From the NCBI GenBank assembly GCA_035534855.1, contig DATLRD010000072.1, positions 23,713 to 87,712 on the forward strand: a stretch of DNA of 64,000 bases, given 5' to 3'. The DNA comes from DATARH01 sp035534855 (GTDB lineage Bacteria; Pseudomonadota; Alphaproteobacteria; ATCC43930; CGMCC-115725). The position numbers were made by a program, and so were the translations under genes. The notes under the pieces are model-generated. The model saw only the letters and a program-made list of their open reading frames with translations. It searched no databases and was not told the DNA's origin. This document shows, piece by piece, positions 36,915 through 46,471 of this stretch; the stretch's first letter is position 1, and the number at the start of each line of letters is the position of its first letter.

Positions 36915-38012
36915 GTGCAGTTCGCGAGAACCCTTTCCGCCTATATCGCGCGACAGTTCCTTGTGTGGTTCTGTGGCGTGTTTGCCGCGATGGCGACGAT
37001 CACCTTTCTCGTCAACTACGTCGAGCTGCTGCGCCGCGGCGCGAGCCGCACCAACGTGTCGCTGAGCACGCTGTTCGAGATGGCGGCGCTGCAGCTTCCA
37101 CTCACCACGCAGGAAGTCATGCCGTTCGCCGTGCTGTTCGGAACGATGCTGGCGTTCTGGCGGCTGACCCGCAACAACGAGCTGGTGGTCGCGCGCGCTG
37201 CCGGCGTGTCGGTCTGGCAATTCCTGACGCCGGCACTACTGGTGGCCCTGTTGATCGGGGTCGTCGCAGTGACCGTGTTTAACCCGATCGCCGCGTCGAT
37301 GGAGGCGAGCTACCAACAGCTCAACAACCGCGATCTGCGCCAGGGCGGCGACGAGATGTCGATCTCCAACAATGGCTTGTGGTTGCGGCAGAACGACTCC
37401 GAGGGTGGGCAGGTCATCATCCACGGCGAAAAGACCGGCGCGCCCAAACTCCGGCTCGACCGGGTTTCGCTGTTCTTTTTCAACGGCGACAGCCGATTTA
37501 CCTCGCGGGTCGAGGCAAAATCGGCGCGGCTCGAAAAGGGCTACTGGCTGATCGACAACGGCGACCGGTTCCGGATCGGCGATCCGCCGCAGCCGCTGTC
37601 CGAGCTGCGCCTGCCGACCCAGCTGACCACGACCAAGATCGAGGAAAGCCTCGCCTCGCCCGACACGATGTCATTCTGGGACCTGCCCGGCTTCATCACC
37701 CTGCTCGAACAATCCGGATTTGCCGCGCAGCGCCACCGGCTGCATTTCAATGTTCTGCTCGCGCGCCCGTTTCTGTTCTGCGCGATGGTGCTGGTGGCGG
37801 CAACCTTTAGCCTGCGGATGCAGCGGCGCGGCGGGGGGACGATGATGATCATCAGTGGCGTCGTCGCCGGCTTTCTTCTCTATTTCGTTTCAGACATCGT
37901 GTTTGCCCTCGGCTTGTCGGATAAGCTGCCGGTGCTGCTGGCGGCGTGGACGCCGACGGGGATCAGCCTGATCTTCGGCGTTTCGATGCTGCTGCACCTC
38001 GAGGACGGATGA
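36915..38012 (+). CDS. lptG: LPS export system permease LptG
   Basis: The 365-residue partner of LptF has the same fold: membrane helices near residues 15-35, 60-80 and 100-120, a periplasmic domain, then three helices ending LPVLLAAWTPTGISLIFGVSMLLHLED. The start is a GTG preceded by GGGGAGAACCG. The order lptF-lptG-lptD matches the LPS bridge from inner to outer membrane. No lptA, lptB or lptC lies in the window. Confidence 0.94.
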   Translation: MQFARTLSAYIARQFLVWFCGVFAAMATITFLVNYVELLRRGASRTNVSLSTLFEMAALQLPLTTQEVMPFAVLFGTMLAFWRLTRNNELVVARAAGVSVWQFLTPALLVALLIGVVAVTVFNPIAASMEASYQQLNNRDLRQGGDEMSISNNGLWLRQNDSEGGQVIIHGEKTGAPKLRLDRVSLFFFNGDSRFTSRVEAKSARLEKGYWLIDNGDRFRIGDPPQPLSELRLPTQLTTTKIEESLASPDTMSFWDLPGFITLLEQSGFAAQRHRLHFNVLLARPFLFCAMVLVAATFSLRMQRRGGGTMMIISGVVAGFLLYFVSDIVFALGLSDKLPVLLAAWTPTGISLIFGVSMLLHLEDG

Positions 38013-38118
38013 CACGGCCCCGACCTTGATGCTTTGTTTGATCGGCCCATTGCCCGCCAAGCCAGCACATTGCCCACCACGACGGACTGCAACCGCGAGC
38101 CTTGACCAAAAACGGCCC

Positions 38119-40479
38119 ATGACAGGTTTCCCCCGACCTGGATCCCGATCCGCCCGCCGCGCCGGCCGGCTGCTGCTGGCCGCGGCGCTGATGGCGTTCG
38201 GCCCGGCCGCGGCGCGCGCCGCCGAGCTGGGGCTTCACCACGCCGGCAGTGGAGACAAGAGCGCGCCGATCCTGTTTCAGGCGGACGAGGTCAATTACGA
38301 TCAGCAGCTCGGGCTGACGATCGCCAAGGGCCACGTCGAAATCTCGCAGAACCACCAGGTCCTGCTGGCCGACGAGGTCAGCTACAACGAGCGCACCGAC
38401 ACGGTGACCGCGTCGGGCCACGTCAGCCTGCTGCAGCCGACCGGCGAGGTGCTGTTCGCCAATTACATGGAATTGAGCGATTCGATGAACAACGGCTTCG
38501 GCACCTCGGTGCGGATGCTGTTGGCCGATCACTCGCGTCTGGCCGCCAACACCGCGCGGCGCGTCAACGGCAACCTGACGCAGCTGCGCCGCGCCGTCTA
38601 TTCGCCTTGCGATCTATGCAAGAGCGATCCGACCAAGCCGCCGGCGTGGCAGCTCAAGGCCGAGAAGATCAGCGACAACAAGGCGACAAAGCTGCTCGAG
38701 TTCGAAGACGCGACGATGGAGATCGACGGGGTACCGGTCTTCTATGCGCCGTACCTGTCGGCGCCGGACCCGTCGGTAAAGCGCGCGAGCGGCTTTCTGA
38801 TGCCCTCCTTCGGCAACAGCAACCTGACCGGCTTTCATATCGCGCTGCCATATTACTGGGTGCTGGGACCCGACAAGGACCTGACCCTTTCGCCGCGGTT
38901 TACCACCCGCGCCGGCGAGCTGCTGGCCGGCCAGTACCGCCAACGCTTCGCCAATGGCGAGCTCAACGCCATCGCCAGCGTCAACTACAGCAATGTCGGC
39001 TCGGAAAGCCTGGAGAATACCGGCAGCCGACTGCGCGGCCACATCGATGCCAGCGGCGTATGGGATCTGAACGATACCTACCGCACCGGGTTCTCGCTCC
39101 AGCGGGTTTCCGACCAGACCTACCTGATGCGGTTCAATTTCAACAACCCGCTGCTCAACACCGAGATCAGTCGCGCCTATCTCGAAGGCTTCAACCCGCG
39201 CGGCTCGACCGATGTCGACGCCTACATGTTCCAGCCGCTGCAGCCGGGCTTTGGCGATTCGACGCAGCCGATCGTGCTGCCGGTCGCCAATCGAACCTGG
39301 TACAGCGAGCCCGACAGCTATGGCGGCAGCTGGAAGCTGAATGCCAACCTGCTCAACATCGTACGCGAGGTCGGCACGCAGACCCGGCGGGTCTCGCTGG
39401 GCAGCGAATGGGACAAGACGTTCCGCGACGGCATCGGCGGCGAATACCGATTCTCGGCCTCTCTGCGCGGCGACGCCTATTCGGTCAGCGACCTCAGCCC
39501 GCTATCCAACCCGGATCTGCCGAGCCGCTATTTCTCGATCAACGGCGCGCCGCCGCTTGAAAAGGTGTCGCTGAACTACCTGGCCGGGCGGGTCTTCCCG
39601 CAGCTGGGGCTGAAATGGGATTACCCGCTGGTGCGGCGCACCGAGAACAACACCGCGCTGATCGAACCGATCGTCGCAACCTATGTCGCGCCGAGCGGCG
39701 GCAACAGCCACAGGATCCCGGACGAAGACAGCCTCGGATTCGAATTCCGCGATTCGGACCTGTTCCGTGCCGACCGCTTTTCCGGCTATGACTTGCTCGA
39801 TACCGGGCAGCGGGTCGATTACGGTCTCAAGCTGGGCTTCTACAGCAAGGACGGCGGCAGCTATCGGGCGCTGTTCGGGCAGAGCCTGCGCGCGCAAACC
39901 AACAACTACCTGCCGCCGGGTTCGGGCGCCGAACACAATCTGTCGGATTATGTCGGGCGCGTCGTACTGTCGCCGACTTCGTATCTCGACCTGATCTATC
40001 GCTTCCGGCTCGACCGCAATACGCTCAGCAACCGCACCCAGGAGATTGGCGCGACGGTCGGCCCGCAAAACCTGCGTTTCGGGGTCAACTACCTGTTGAT
40101 CCCGGCCGAGCAGCTGAACCAGGTCGTGACCAACCCCGCTACCGGCCAGACCATCCTTTACGGCAAGCGCCAGCAGCTTACGGTGAATCTGTCGACCCAG
40201 CTGACCCGCTACTGGTCGCTGAAGGGATCGGAAACGATCAACCTCACGAACTCGAACAACATCGTCAACGGCGTCGCGACGCCGCAATCGACCAATACCA
40301 GCGCTTACGCGACGATTGCCGCCGTCTATCAGGACGAATGCATGGCATTTGTCGGCTCCGTCACGCAATCGGGGGTGCGCAACGGCGACGTGACCCCCGG
40401 CGTGTCGGTGCTGTTCAGCGTGGTTTTCAAGAATATCGGCGAGATCGGCGATACCGTCGCCTCGTTCAGCGGGTCCTGA
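38119..40479 (+). CDS. lptD: LPS-assembly protein LptD
   Basis: The 786-residue outer-membrane protein has a signal peptide (RLLLAAALMAFGPAAARA), an OstA/LptA-like periplasmic jellyroll (ILFQADEVNYDQQLGLTIAKG onward) and a long C-terminal beta-barrel rich in alternating strands. It inserts LPS into the outer leaflet together with LptE. Cysteines C164 and C167 (SPCDLC) and C741 near the C-terminus could form the inter-domain disulfide known from the family. Start at MTGFPRPGSRSARR; a frame open 31 codons further upstream is less likely. A 106-base gap separates it from lptG. Confidence 0.94.
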   Translation: MTGFPRPGSRSARRAGRLLLAAALMAFGPAAARAAELGLHHAGSGDKSAPILFQADEVNYDQQLGLTIAKGHVEISQNHQVLLADEVSYNERTDTVTASGHVSLLQPTGEVLFANYMELSDSMNNGFGTSVRMLLADHSRLAANTARRVNGNLTQLRRAVYSPCDLCKSDPTKPPAWQLKAEKISDNKATKLLEFEDATMEIDGVPVFYAPYLSAPDPSVKRASGFLMPSFGNSNLTGFHIALPYYWVLGPDKDLTLSPRFTTRAGELLAGQYRQRFANGELNAIASVNYSNVGSESLENTGSRLRGHIDASGVWDLNDTYRTGFSLQRVSDQTYLMRFNFNNPLLNTEISRAYLEGFNPRGSTDVDAYMFQPLQPGFGDSTQPIVLPVANRTWYSEPDSYGGSWKLNANLLNIVREVGTQTRRVSLGSEWDKTFRDGIGGEYRFSASLRGDAYSVSDLSPLSNPDLPSRYFSINGAPPLEKVSLNYLAGRVFPQLGLKWDYPLVRRTENNTALIEPIVATYVAPSGGNSHRIPDEDSLGFEFRDSDLFRADRFSGYDLLDTGQRVDYGLKLGFYSKDGGSYRALFGQSLRAQTNNYLPPGSGAEHNLSDYVGRVVLSPTSYLDLIYRFRLDRNTLSNRTQEIGATVGPQNLRFGVNYLLIPAEQLNQVVTNPATGQTILYGKRQQLTVNLSTQLTRYWSLKGSETINLTNSNNIVNGVATPQSTNTSAYATIAAVYQDECMAFVGSVTQSGVRNGDVTPGVSVLFSVVFKNIGEIGDTVASFSGS

Positions 40480-40563
40480 CACCACCTGCGACGCGCCGGC
40501 TGGCGACAACGGGGCCGCAACGCTGTAAGGTGCCGCCATCGCGGGCGAGAACAGGTCAGAGTG

Positions 40564-41886
40564 ATGACGGCGTTGCGTTGGCTGTGTGCGCTAATGCTTG
40601 TGGCCGTCGGGGTAAGCGTGGGCGCATCGGCACAGCCGGTTCGGCGCACCGCTGCGGCACCGACACTAGCCGCCGAGTCCAGCCTGTCCGAGATGCCGCT
40701 GATGCGCATCGCCGCGGTCGTCAACGACCAGGTGATCTCGGTCTACGACGTGATGTCGCGCATGCGCATCGTGATGATCTCGTCGAACCTTCCCGACACC
40801 CCTGAGACCCGCAAACGGCTGACCAGCCAGGTGCTGCGCCAGCTGATCGACGAAAAGCTCGAGCTGCAGGAGGCCAAGCGGCAGGGCGTCACCGCGAGCG
40901 ATCCCGAGCTCAAGGCGGCGCTCGGCATCATCGAAAAACAGAACAACATGCAGCCCGGCCAGCTCAACGCCTTCCTCAAGGCCCAGCACATCGACCGCGG
41001 CACCCTGGTCGACCAGCTCACCGCCTCGATCGTCTGGGGCAAGCTGGTCCGGCGCCGGGCGGCTGAAACCACCGAGATCACCGACGAAGAGATCGACGAG
41101 GCGCTGAAACGCGCCAAAGAGAACGAGCACGAGCCGCAAACCCGGGTCGCCGAGATCTTTCTGTCGGTCGACACCCCGTCCCAGGACCAGGAGGTCCTCG
41201 CCACCGCCAACCGCCTGATCGAGCAGATGCGGGCGGGCGCCCGGTTCTCAGCGATGGCCCAGCAGTTCTCCCAATCGGCGACCGCGGCGGTCGGCGGCGA
41301 TCTCGGGTGGTTGCGCCCGGACCAGCTTCAACCGTCTCTGGCCAAGGCGGTTGCCGACCTGAAACCCGGCGAGTTGTCGCCGCCGATCCGAACCGCCGGC
41401 GGGTATTATATCCTGTTGGTGCTGGGCCGTCGGGGCGCCGGCGCGTCGACCGTCAGCCAGGACATGGTGTACGACATCGTGCAGGTGGTGTTTCCGATTC
41501 CGAACAGCGCGACCGAGGCGCAAAAGCAGGCAGCCGCGCTTCAGGCAGTAAACGTTGGCCGGGCGTCCAAGGACTGCAGCGAGATGCTGCGGATCGGCAA
41601 GGAGCGCGCCCCGAAATTTTCCAGCGAAGGCCATCTGCGCGCGAGCGAGATTTCGCCGGCGCTGCGCAACCTGATCGATCACCTCAAGATCGGCCAGCCG
41701 TCACAGCCGATCCTTCAGCGCAACGGCGTCGGCATCCTGATGGTGTGCAGCAAGGGGGTGCCCCCGCCGACCAAAATCACCCGCAATGCGGTCATCGAAT
41801 CGCTGACGCGAGATCGCCTCGACGCGGTGGCCCGCCGCTATCTGCGCGATCTGCGGCGCAACGCCTATGTCGACATCCGGGCCTGA
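40564..41886 (+). CDS. surA: Periplasmic chaperone / peptidyl-prolyl isomerase SurA
   Basis: The 440-residue protein has a signal peptide (LCALMLVAVGVSVGASA), a SurA N-terminal domain (IAAVVNDQVISVYDVMSRMR) and one clear parvulin domain (TRVAEIFLSVDTP to GGYYILLVLGRR). A second, weaker parvulin-like part precedes a C-terminal helix. SurA escorts outer-membrane proteins such as LptD, which fits its place in the operon. A GTG directly before the ATG (40561) could also start it. Its end overlaps pdxA by 20 bases. Confidence 0.92.
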   Translation: MTALRWLCALMLVAVGVSVGASAQPVRRTAAAPTLAAESSLSEMPLMRIAAVVNDQVISVYDVMSRMRIVMISSNLPDTPETRKRLTSQVLRQLIDEKLELQEAKRQGVTASDPELKAALGIIEKQNNMQPGQLNAFLKAQHIDRGTLVDQLTASIVWGKLVRRRAAETTEITDEEIDEALKRAKENEHEPQTRVAEIFLSVDTPSQDQEVLATANRLIEQMRAGARFSAMAQQFSQSATAAVGGDLGWLRPDQLQPSLAKAVADLKPGELSPPIRTAGGYYILLVLGRRGAGASTVSQDMVYDIVQVVFPIPNSATEAQKQAAALQAVNVGRASKDCSEMLRIGKERAPKFSSEGHLRASEISPALRNLIDHLKIGQPSQPILQRNGVGILMVCSKGVPPPTKITRNAVIESLTRDRLDAVARRYLRDLRRNAYVDIRA

Positions 41887-42889
41887 GCACGGCGCCCGGC
41901 CGCTCGCGCTGACGATGGGCGAGCCGGCCGGGATCGGCGGCGAGATTTCGCTGCTGGCGTGGCAGCGCCGTGATTGCGGGGTTCCCGCCTTCTACGCGAT
42001 CGACGACCCGGCTCGGCTCGCCGGCCTCGCCCGGGAGCTCGGCTGGGCGGTTCCGGTTCGCGCGATCGAGCATCCGGACGAGGCCGCCGCGCTATTTTCC
42101 GAGGCGCTGCCGGTGCTGGCGCTCGACGGCGCGCCGCGCGCCCGGCCCGGCCGTCCCGACGAGGCCGATGCCGCACTGGTTCTGGCGGCGATCCGGCACG
42201 CGGTCGCCGACGTCCAGGCCGGGCACGCCGCGGCGCTCGTCACCAACCCGATCAACAAGGACGCGCTGTACCGCACCGGGTTCCACCACCCGGGCCACAC
42301 CGAATACCTGGCCGAGCTGGCGGGCATTGGCGCGCCGGCCGTGATGATGCTGGTCGGCGCCGGGCTGCGCGTCGTGCCGGTGACTGTCCACCACTCCTTG
42401 CGCGAGGCGATCGGCCTGCTGTCGGCGACGACGATCACCCATACGGGGCGCGTCGTCGACGCCGCGCTGCGCCGCGATTTCGGGATTGCCGAGCCGCGCC
42501 TCGCGGTCGCCGGCCTCAACCCGCATGCCGGCGAGAGCGGCGGGCTCGGGCGCGAAGACATGGACATCATCGCCCCGGCGATCGCCGAATTGCGCGCCTC
42601 CGGGGTCGACGCGCGCGGCCCGCTCGCCGCCGACACGATGTTTCATCCGGCGGCACGGCAGGGCTACGACGCGGCGTTGTGCATGTTTCACGACCAGGCG
42701 CTGATCCCGATCAAGACGATCGATTTCGACGGCGCGGTCAACGTCACGCTCGGATTGCCGTTCATCCGCACCTCGCCCGACCACGGCACCGCCTTCGACA
42801 TCGCCGGGCGCGGCCTTGCCCGGCCCGACAGCCTGATCGCCGCGCTGAAGCTCGCGGCGGCGATGGCGGCACGGCGCTTCGCCCACTGA
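41867..42889 (+). CDS. pdxA: 4-hydroxythreonine-4-phosphate dehydrogenase
   Basis: The 340-residue enzyme of pyridoxal phosphate synthesis opens with LALTMGEPAGIGGEI. It contains the substrate and metal motifs TNPINKDALYRTGF with HPGHTEYLAELAG, and later GLNPHAGESGGLGREDMDII and MFHDQALIPIKT. Metal ligands are histidines in these motifs. The ATG lies within the last codons of surA, and its stop overlaps the presumed CTG start of rsmA. The surA-pdxA-rsmA order is standard. Confidence 0.95.
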   Translation: MSTSGPEHGARPLALTMGEPAGIGGEISLLAWQRRDCGVPAFYAIDDPARLAGLARELGWAVPVRAIEHPDEAAALFSEALPVLALDGAPRARPGRPDEADAALVLAAIRHAVADVQAGHAAALVTNPINKDALYRTGFHHPGHTEYLAELAGIGAPAVMMLVGAGLRVVPVTVHHSLREAIGLLSATTITHTGRVVDAALRRDFGIAEPRLAVAGLNPHAGESGGLGREDMDIIAPAIAELRASGVDARGPLAADTMFHPAARQGYDAALCMFHDQALIPIKTIDFDGAVNVTLGLPFIRTSPDHGTAFDIAGRGLARPDSLIAALKLAAAMAARRFAH

Positions 42890-43743
42890 CCGCCGCGCCG
42901 GAACCGGCCGAGCTGCCGCCGCTGCGCGAGGTCATCGCGCGCTTCGGCATCGGCGCGCGGCGCAGCCTCGGACAGAACTTCCTCCTCGACCTCAACCTGA
43001 CCCGACGCATCGCACGGGCCGCGGGGCCGTTCGACGCGTCGAGCGTGATCGAGATCGGGCCCGGCCCGGGCGGCCTCACCCGCGCCCTCCTGGCCGAGGG
43101 CGCGCAGCATGTCTGGGCGATCGAGCGCGACCCGCGCTGCCTCGCCGCGCTGGAACCGCTCGCCGCCGCCTATCCCGGGCGCCTGACGCTGATCGATGGC
43201 GACGCGCTGACGATCGACCCGGCCGCGCGGTGCCCGCCGCCGCGCCGGATCGTCGCCAATCTGCCGTACAACATCGCGACCGCGCTGTTGCTGCGCTGGC
43301 TCGACCGGGTGCACGACTATGACAGCCTGACGCTGATGTTCCAGCGCGAGGTCGCCGAGCGGCTCGTCGCCGCGCCGCGCACCCCGGCCTACGGCCGGCT
43401 GTCGGTGATCGTGCAATGGCTGTGCGAGGTCCGCATCCTGTTCGACATTCCGGCGCGCGCCTTCACTCCACCGCCGAAAATCACCTCAACCGTCGTCCAG
43501 TTCACCCCGCGCGCGGCGCCGCTTGCCGCAGCCGAAAAGGCTGTTTTAGAAAGGGTTACCGCCGCTGCCTTCAACCAGCGGCGCAAGATGCTGCGCCAGA
43601 GCCTCAAGGCGCTCGGGGTGCCGGTCAAGCCGCTGCTCGCCGCCACCGGTATCGCCCCGACCGCGCGCGCCGAGGAACTCTCGGTCGCCGAATTCTGCGC
43701 CCTGGCGCGCGCGGCGATGCACCCGATGTCAGGCAGCCCGTAG
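42886..43743 (+). CDS. rsmA: 16S rRNA dimethyladenosine transferase RsmA (KsgA), CTG start
   Basis: The 285-residue protein dimethylates A1518 and A1519 of 16S rRNA. Motifs are RSLGQNFLLD, the SAM site EIGPGPGG (58-63) and the catalytic NLPYN (125-129). Family proteins begin a few residues before LPPLREVI. In this frame no ATG, GTG or TTG exists there; the only candidate of suitable position is CTG at 42886, overlapping the pdxA TGA (CTGA) and giving (M)TAAPEPAELPPL. The nearest usual start codon upstream is about 70 codons inside pdxA. There is no ribosome site, so coupling to pdxA is likely. The 3' end overlaps gmk by 15 bases. Confidence 0.9.
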   Translation: MTAAPEPAELPPLREVIARFGIGARRSLGQNFLLDLNLTRRIARAAGPFDASSVIEIGPGPGGLTRALLAEGAQHVWAIERDPRCLAALEPLAAAYPGRLTLIDGDALTIDPAARCPPPRRIVANLPYNIATALLLRWLDRVHDYDSLTLMFQREVAERLVAAPRTPAYGRLSVIVQWLCEVRILFDIPARAFTPPPKITSTVVQFTPRAAPLAAAEKAVLERVTAAAFNQRRKMLRQSLKALGVPVKPLLAATGIAPTARAEELSVAEFCALARAAMHPMSGSP

Positions 43744-44418
43744 GCGGTTCACGAACTCCAGCAAATCGGGCTGCGCCTCGCGGCGCAGAACCTCAGCCAT
43801 AGCGGCGACGGAGCCTTGCGCGGGTACTCGTCCCCGCCTTATTCGCTCTGCGGCGATAATTGCCTCGGCTTGCTCGACACTGAGTGCCAAATCATCGTTT
43901 ATGATTACGTATTCATATTCCGGCCAATGGCTCATTTCTTCTATAGCTTTTTCCATTCGGCTGGCGACTACTTGGGCACTGTCCTGGGCCCTGGTCCGTA
44001 AGCGAGCCTCCAGTGCTTGCATATTTGGCGGCAACACAAAAATCGTGACCAGATGGTCTGGTAGGCTGGCTTTTACCTGCTGCGTGCCCTGCCAGTCGAT
44101 GTCGGTGACGATGTCGCGGCCCTGGGCAATTGCCGCCTCGATCGGCTGGCGTGGCGTGCCGTAGCAGTGGCCGAACACCGTGGCGTGCTCGAGCAGGTCG
44201 CCGGCGGCGGCCATGCGGTCGAACGTCGCCTGCTCGATGAAATGGTAATCCCGCCCGTCGATTTCGCTCGACCGACGCAGCCGGGTCGTCACCGACACCG
44301 ACAGCGACAGGCTAGGGTCGCGTTCGAGCAGCCGGCGGGTGATCGTGGTCTTGCCCGCGCCCGACGGCGACGACAACACCAGCAGAAAGCCGCGGCGGTG
44401 CAGGTCGGGCGCGCTCAT
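43729..44418 (-). CDS. gmk: Guanylate kinase
   Basis: The 229-residue enzyme phosphorylates GMP with ATP. The P-loop SSPSGAGKTT lies near 17-25, followed by the GMP-binding SVTTRLRR and GRDYHFIE motifs and DIDWQGTQQV. Start at MSAPDLHRRGF, overlapping the yicC stop (ATGA). The 3' half is unusual: bases 43881-43960 have only 31 G or C of 80, with codons such as ATA and GTA that neighbours avoid, yet the protein keeps the family sequence (MSHWPEYEYVIINDD). Confidence 0.94.
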   Translation of the reverse strand: MSAPDLHRRGFLLVLSSPSGAGKTTITRRLLERDPSLSLSVSVTTRLRRSSEIDGRDYHFIEQATFDRMAAAGDLLEHATVFGHCYGTPRQPIEAAIAQGRDIVTDIDWQGTQQVKASLPDHLVTIFVLPPNMQALEARLRTRAQDSAQVVASRMEKAIEEMSHWPEYEYVIINDDLALSVEQAEAIIAAERIRRGRVPAQGSVAAMAEVLRREAQPDLLEFVNRLRAA

Positions 44419-45299
44419 TCCAGGTTCTGCACCTGCTCGCGGAACTGCTCGATCGCCGCCTTCAGGGCAAGCCCGATGCGGGTCAGTGCGATATCCGCAG
44501 ATTTCGAGCACAGCGTGTTGGCTTCGCGGTTCAGCTCCTGGCACAGGAAATCGAGCTGACGGCCGACCGCCTCGCCCTGGCGCAACAGGTCGCCGGCCTG
44601 CGACAGATGCGCGCGCAGCCGGTCGATCTCTTCGCGGATGTCGGCGCGGGTGACGAGCAGTGCCACCTCCTGGGCGATCCGCTCCTGCGGCATCGCCGGC
44701 ACGAGGCCGGCAAGCTCGGCGATCGCGGCTTCGAGCCGCGCGCGGATCGCCTCCGGCTGGGCCGCCGCGGTCTTCGCCGCGGCGACGACGAGCCCGGTCA
44801 TCTCGGCGAGCTGCCCGGCAAGCAGGTGGTCGAGCCGGGCGCCTTCCTCGGCGCGCGCGGTGGCGAGCCGGTCGAGCGCAGCGGACCAGCCGTCGAGAAT
44901 CGCGGCGCGGCGCGCCTCCGAAGTTGCCGCGTCCTCGTCGTCATCGACGATTTCGATGACGCCGCGCAGGCCCAAGAGACCATCGAGCCGCGGCGGGGCC
45001 GCCTCGATCACCCCGCGCAGCTCGCCGAGCGCCGCGCCGAGCTGCGCCAGCAGCTCGCGGTTGATCCGCACCGTCGGTGGCCGGACGCGATCAACCGACA
45101 GAGTCGCCGACAGCGTGCCGCGGCGGAACCGCGAGGCGAGCGCGCCGCGCAGCTGCGGCTCGACCCCGTCGAACCCCGGCGGCAACCGCAGCCGCAAGTC
45201 GAGCGAGCGGCCGTTGACGCTCTTGATCTCCCAGGCCCACGAGATGCCGGCCGCCTCGCCTTCGACGCGGGAGAAGCCGGTCATGCTGGCTATGCCCAT
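44415..45299 (-). CDS. yicC: YicC family endoribonuclease-like protein
   Basis: The 294-residue protein starts MGIASMTGFSRVEGE and ends with the conserved QELNREANTLCSKSADIALTRIGL block, both hallmarks of YicC/YloC. Family members have been reported as RNases that act on certain small RNAs. The start could also be the ATG five codons later. It sits between mltG and gmk with tight spacing, the common arrangement. Confidence 0.9.
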   Translation of the reverse strand: MGIASMTGFSRVEGEAAGISWAWEIKSVNGRSLDLRLRLPPGFDGVEPQLRGALASRFRRGTLSATLSVDRVRPPTVRINRELLAQLGAALGELRGVIEAAPPRLDGLLGLRGVIEIVDDDEDAATSEARRAAILDGWSAALDRLATARAEEGARLDHLLAGQLAEMTGLVVAAAKTAAAQPEAIRARLEAAIAELAGLVPAMPQERIAQEVALLVTRADIREEIDRLRAHLSQAGDLLRQGEAVGRQLDFLCQELNREANTLCSKSADIALTRIGLALKAAIEQFREQVQNLE

Positions 45300-45315
45300 C
45301 GTCACCTCGGGGGCT

Positions 45316-46425
45316 TTAGTGCGCGCAGCGGTGGCCGGCGACATGCCGACAGCGCTGATGCGGCGCGGGAAGCGGCGGCTTCGGCGGCGGAACCGGCGGC
45401 GTGGCCTGCGCGACCGGCGCGACCGGCGACGCCGGCTCGCTCTCGCCGAGCCCATGACGATAGAGCGCAACGTTGCGGTTGTGCTCGGCCAGCGTCTTGG
45501 CAAAGATGTGGCCGCCATTGCCGTCGGCGACGAAATACATATCGTCGGTGTGCTCCGGCCGCGTCGCCGCAAGCAGCGACGATTTTCCCGGGTTGGTGAT
45601 CGGGCCCGGCGGCAGCCCTGTGGCAATGTAGGTGTTGTAGGGCGAATCGACCGCCAGGTCGGCGTGGGTCAGGGGCCGGCCGAGATGGCCCGACTTTTCG
45701 CCGGTCAGGGCAAAGATTACGGTCGGGTCGGATTGCAGCCGCATGCCGAGGCGCAGCCGGTTGATAAAGACCCCGGCGATGTGGGCGCGCTCGTCGGCGC
45801 GCTTGGCCTCTTTCTCGACGACCGAAGCGAGGATCACCGCCTGCTGCGGCGTGGTCAGATACAGGTCGGCGCGGCGGTGGGCCCAGGCTTGCGCCAGCGC
45901 CGCCTTCATCGACTGGTGCATGCGTTCGAGCAGGCCTGCGCGCGAATCGCCGTAGCTGTAGGCATAGGTCTCCGGCAACAGCGAGCCCTCGGGCGGGACC
46001 GGTCCGGGATCACCGGCAAGGCCCGGCGCGCGCTTGACCAGCGCCACGATCTCGTCGCTGGTCAGCCCTTCGGGGATGGTCAGCAGATGCCGAACCGTCT
46101 TGCCCGAATCGAGCAGGTCCATCGCCCCGAACATGCTGATCCCGGCGGGAAACTCGTATTCGCCCGATTTCAGCGCGCCGCCGCGACCGGTAACCTTGGC
46201 CGCCACCTCAAACACGATCGGGTGTCGGATCACCCCGTTCTGCCGCAACAGCCGGGCGATCGCCGAGATGCCGGTATGCGCAGGAATGACGATCGTATGC
46301 GGCGTCGTTGCGGGGCCCGGCGCCGAGGCGTCCTTATAGCCCCAGTACGCGGTGCCGGCCGCCCCGCCGACCAGCACCACGGCGGCGACAAAGCTCCATG
46401 CCAGCAGCGCGAAGAGCCCCCTCAT
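45316..46425 (-). CDS. mltG: Endolytic murein transglycosylase MltG
   Basis: The 369-residue protein has one N-terminal membrane helix (LLAWSFVAAVVLVGGAAGTAYWGY), a LysM-like part and the YceG catalytic domain. The catalytic glutamate is E204 in SVVEKEA, and TGLPPGPITNPGKSSLLAA is strongly conserved. It cuts nascent peptidoglycan strands. The tail from about residue 340 is a proline-rich, low-complexity stretch. It lies 46 bases after fabF, as in many proteobacteria. Confidence 0.93.
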   Translation of the reverse strand: MRGLFALLAWSFVAAVVLVGGAAGTAYWGYKDASAPGPATTPHTIVIPAHTGISAIARLLRQNGVIRHPIVFEVAAKVTGRGGALKSGEYEFPAGISMFGAMDLLDSGKTVRHLLTIPEGLTSDEIVALVKRAPGLAGDPGPVPPEGSLLPETYAYSYGDSRAGLLERMHQSMKAALAQAWAHRRADLYLTTPQQAVILASVVEKEAKRADERAHIAGVFINRLRLGMRLQSDPTVIFALTGEKSGHLGRPLTHADLAVDSPYNTYIATGLPPGPITNPGKSSLLAATRPEHTDDMYFVADGNGGHIFAKTLAEHNRNVALYRHGLGESEPASPVAPVAQATPPVPPPKPPLPAPHQRCRHVAGHRCAH

Positions 46426-46471
46426 CGGGCACCGCGGCCGCTGCCCCCTGGCGGCCGGACCGCCCGGCGGC

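Noticed and set aside
38026..38118. Extended N-terminus of LptD from 38026
   Set aside because: The extra 31 residues precede a complete signal peptide and look non-coding; the ATG at 38119 fits better.
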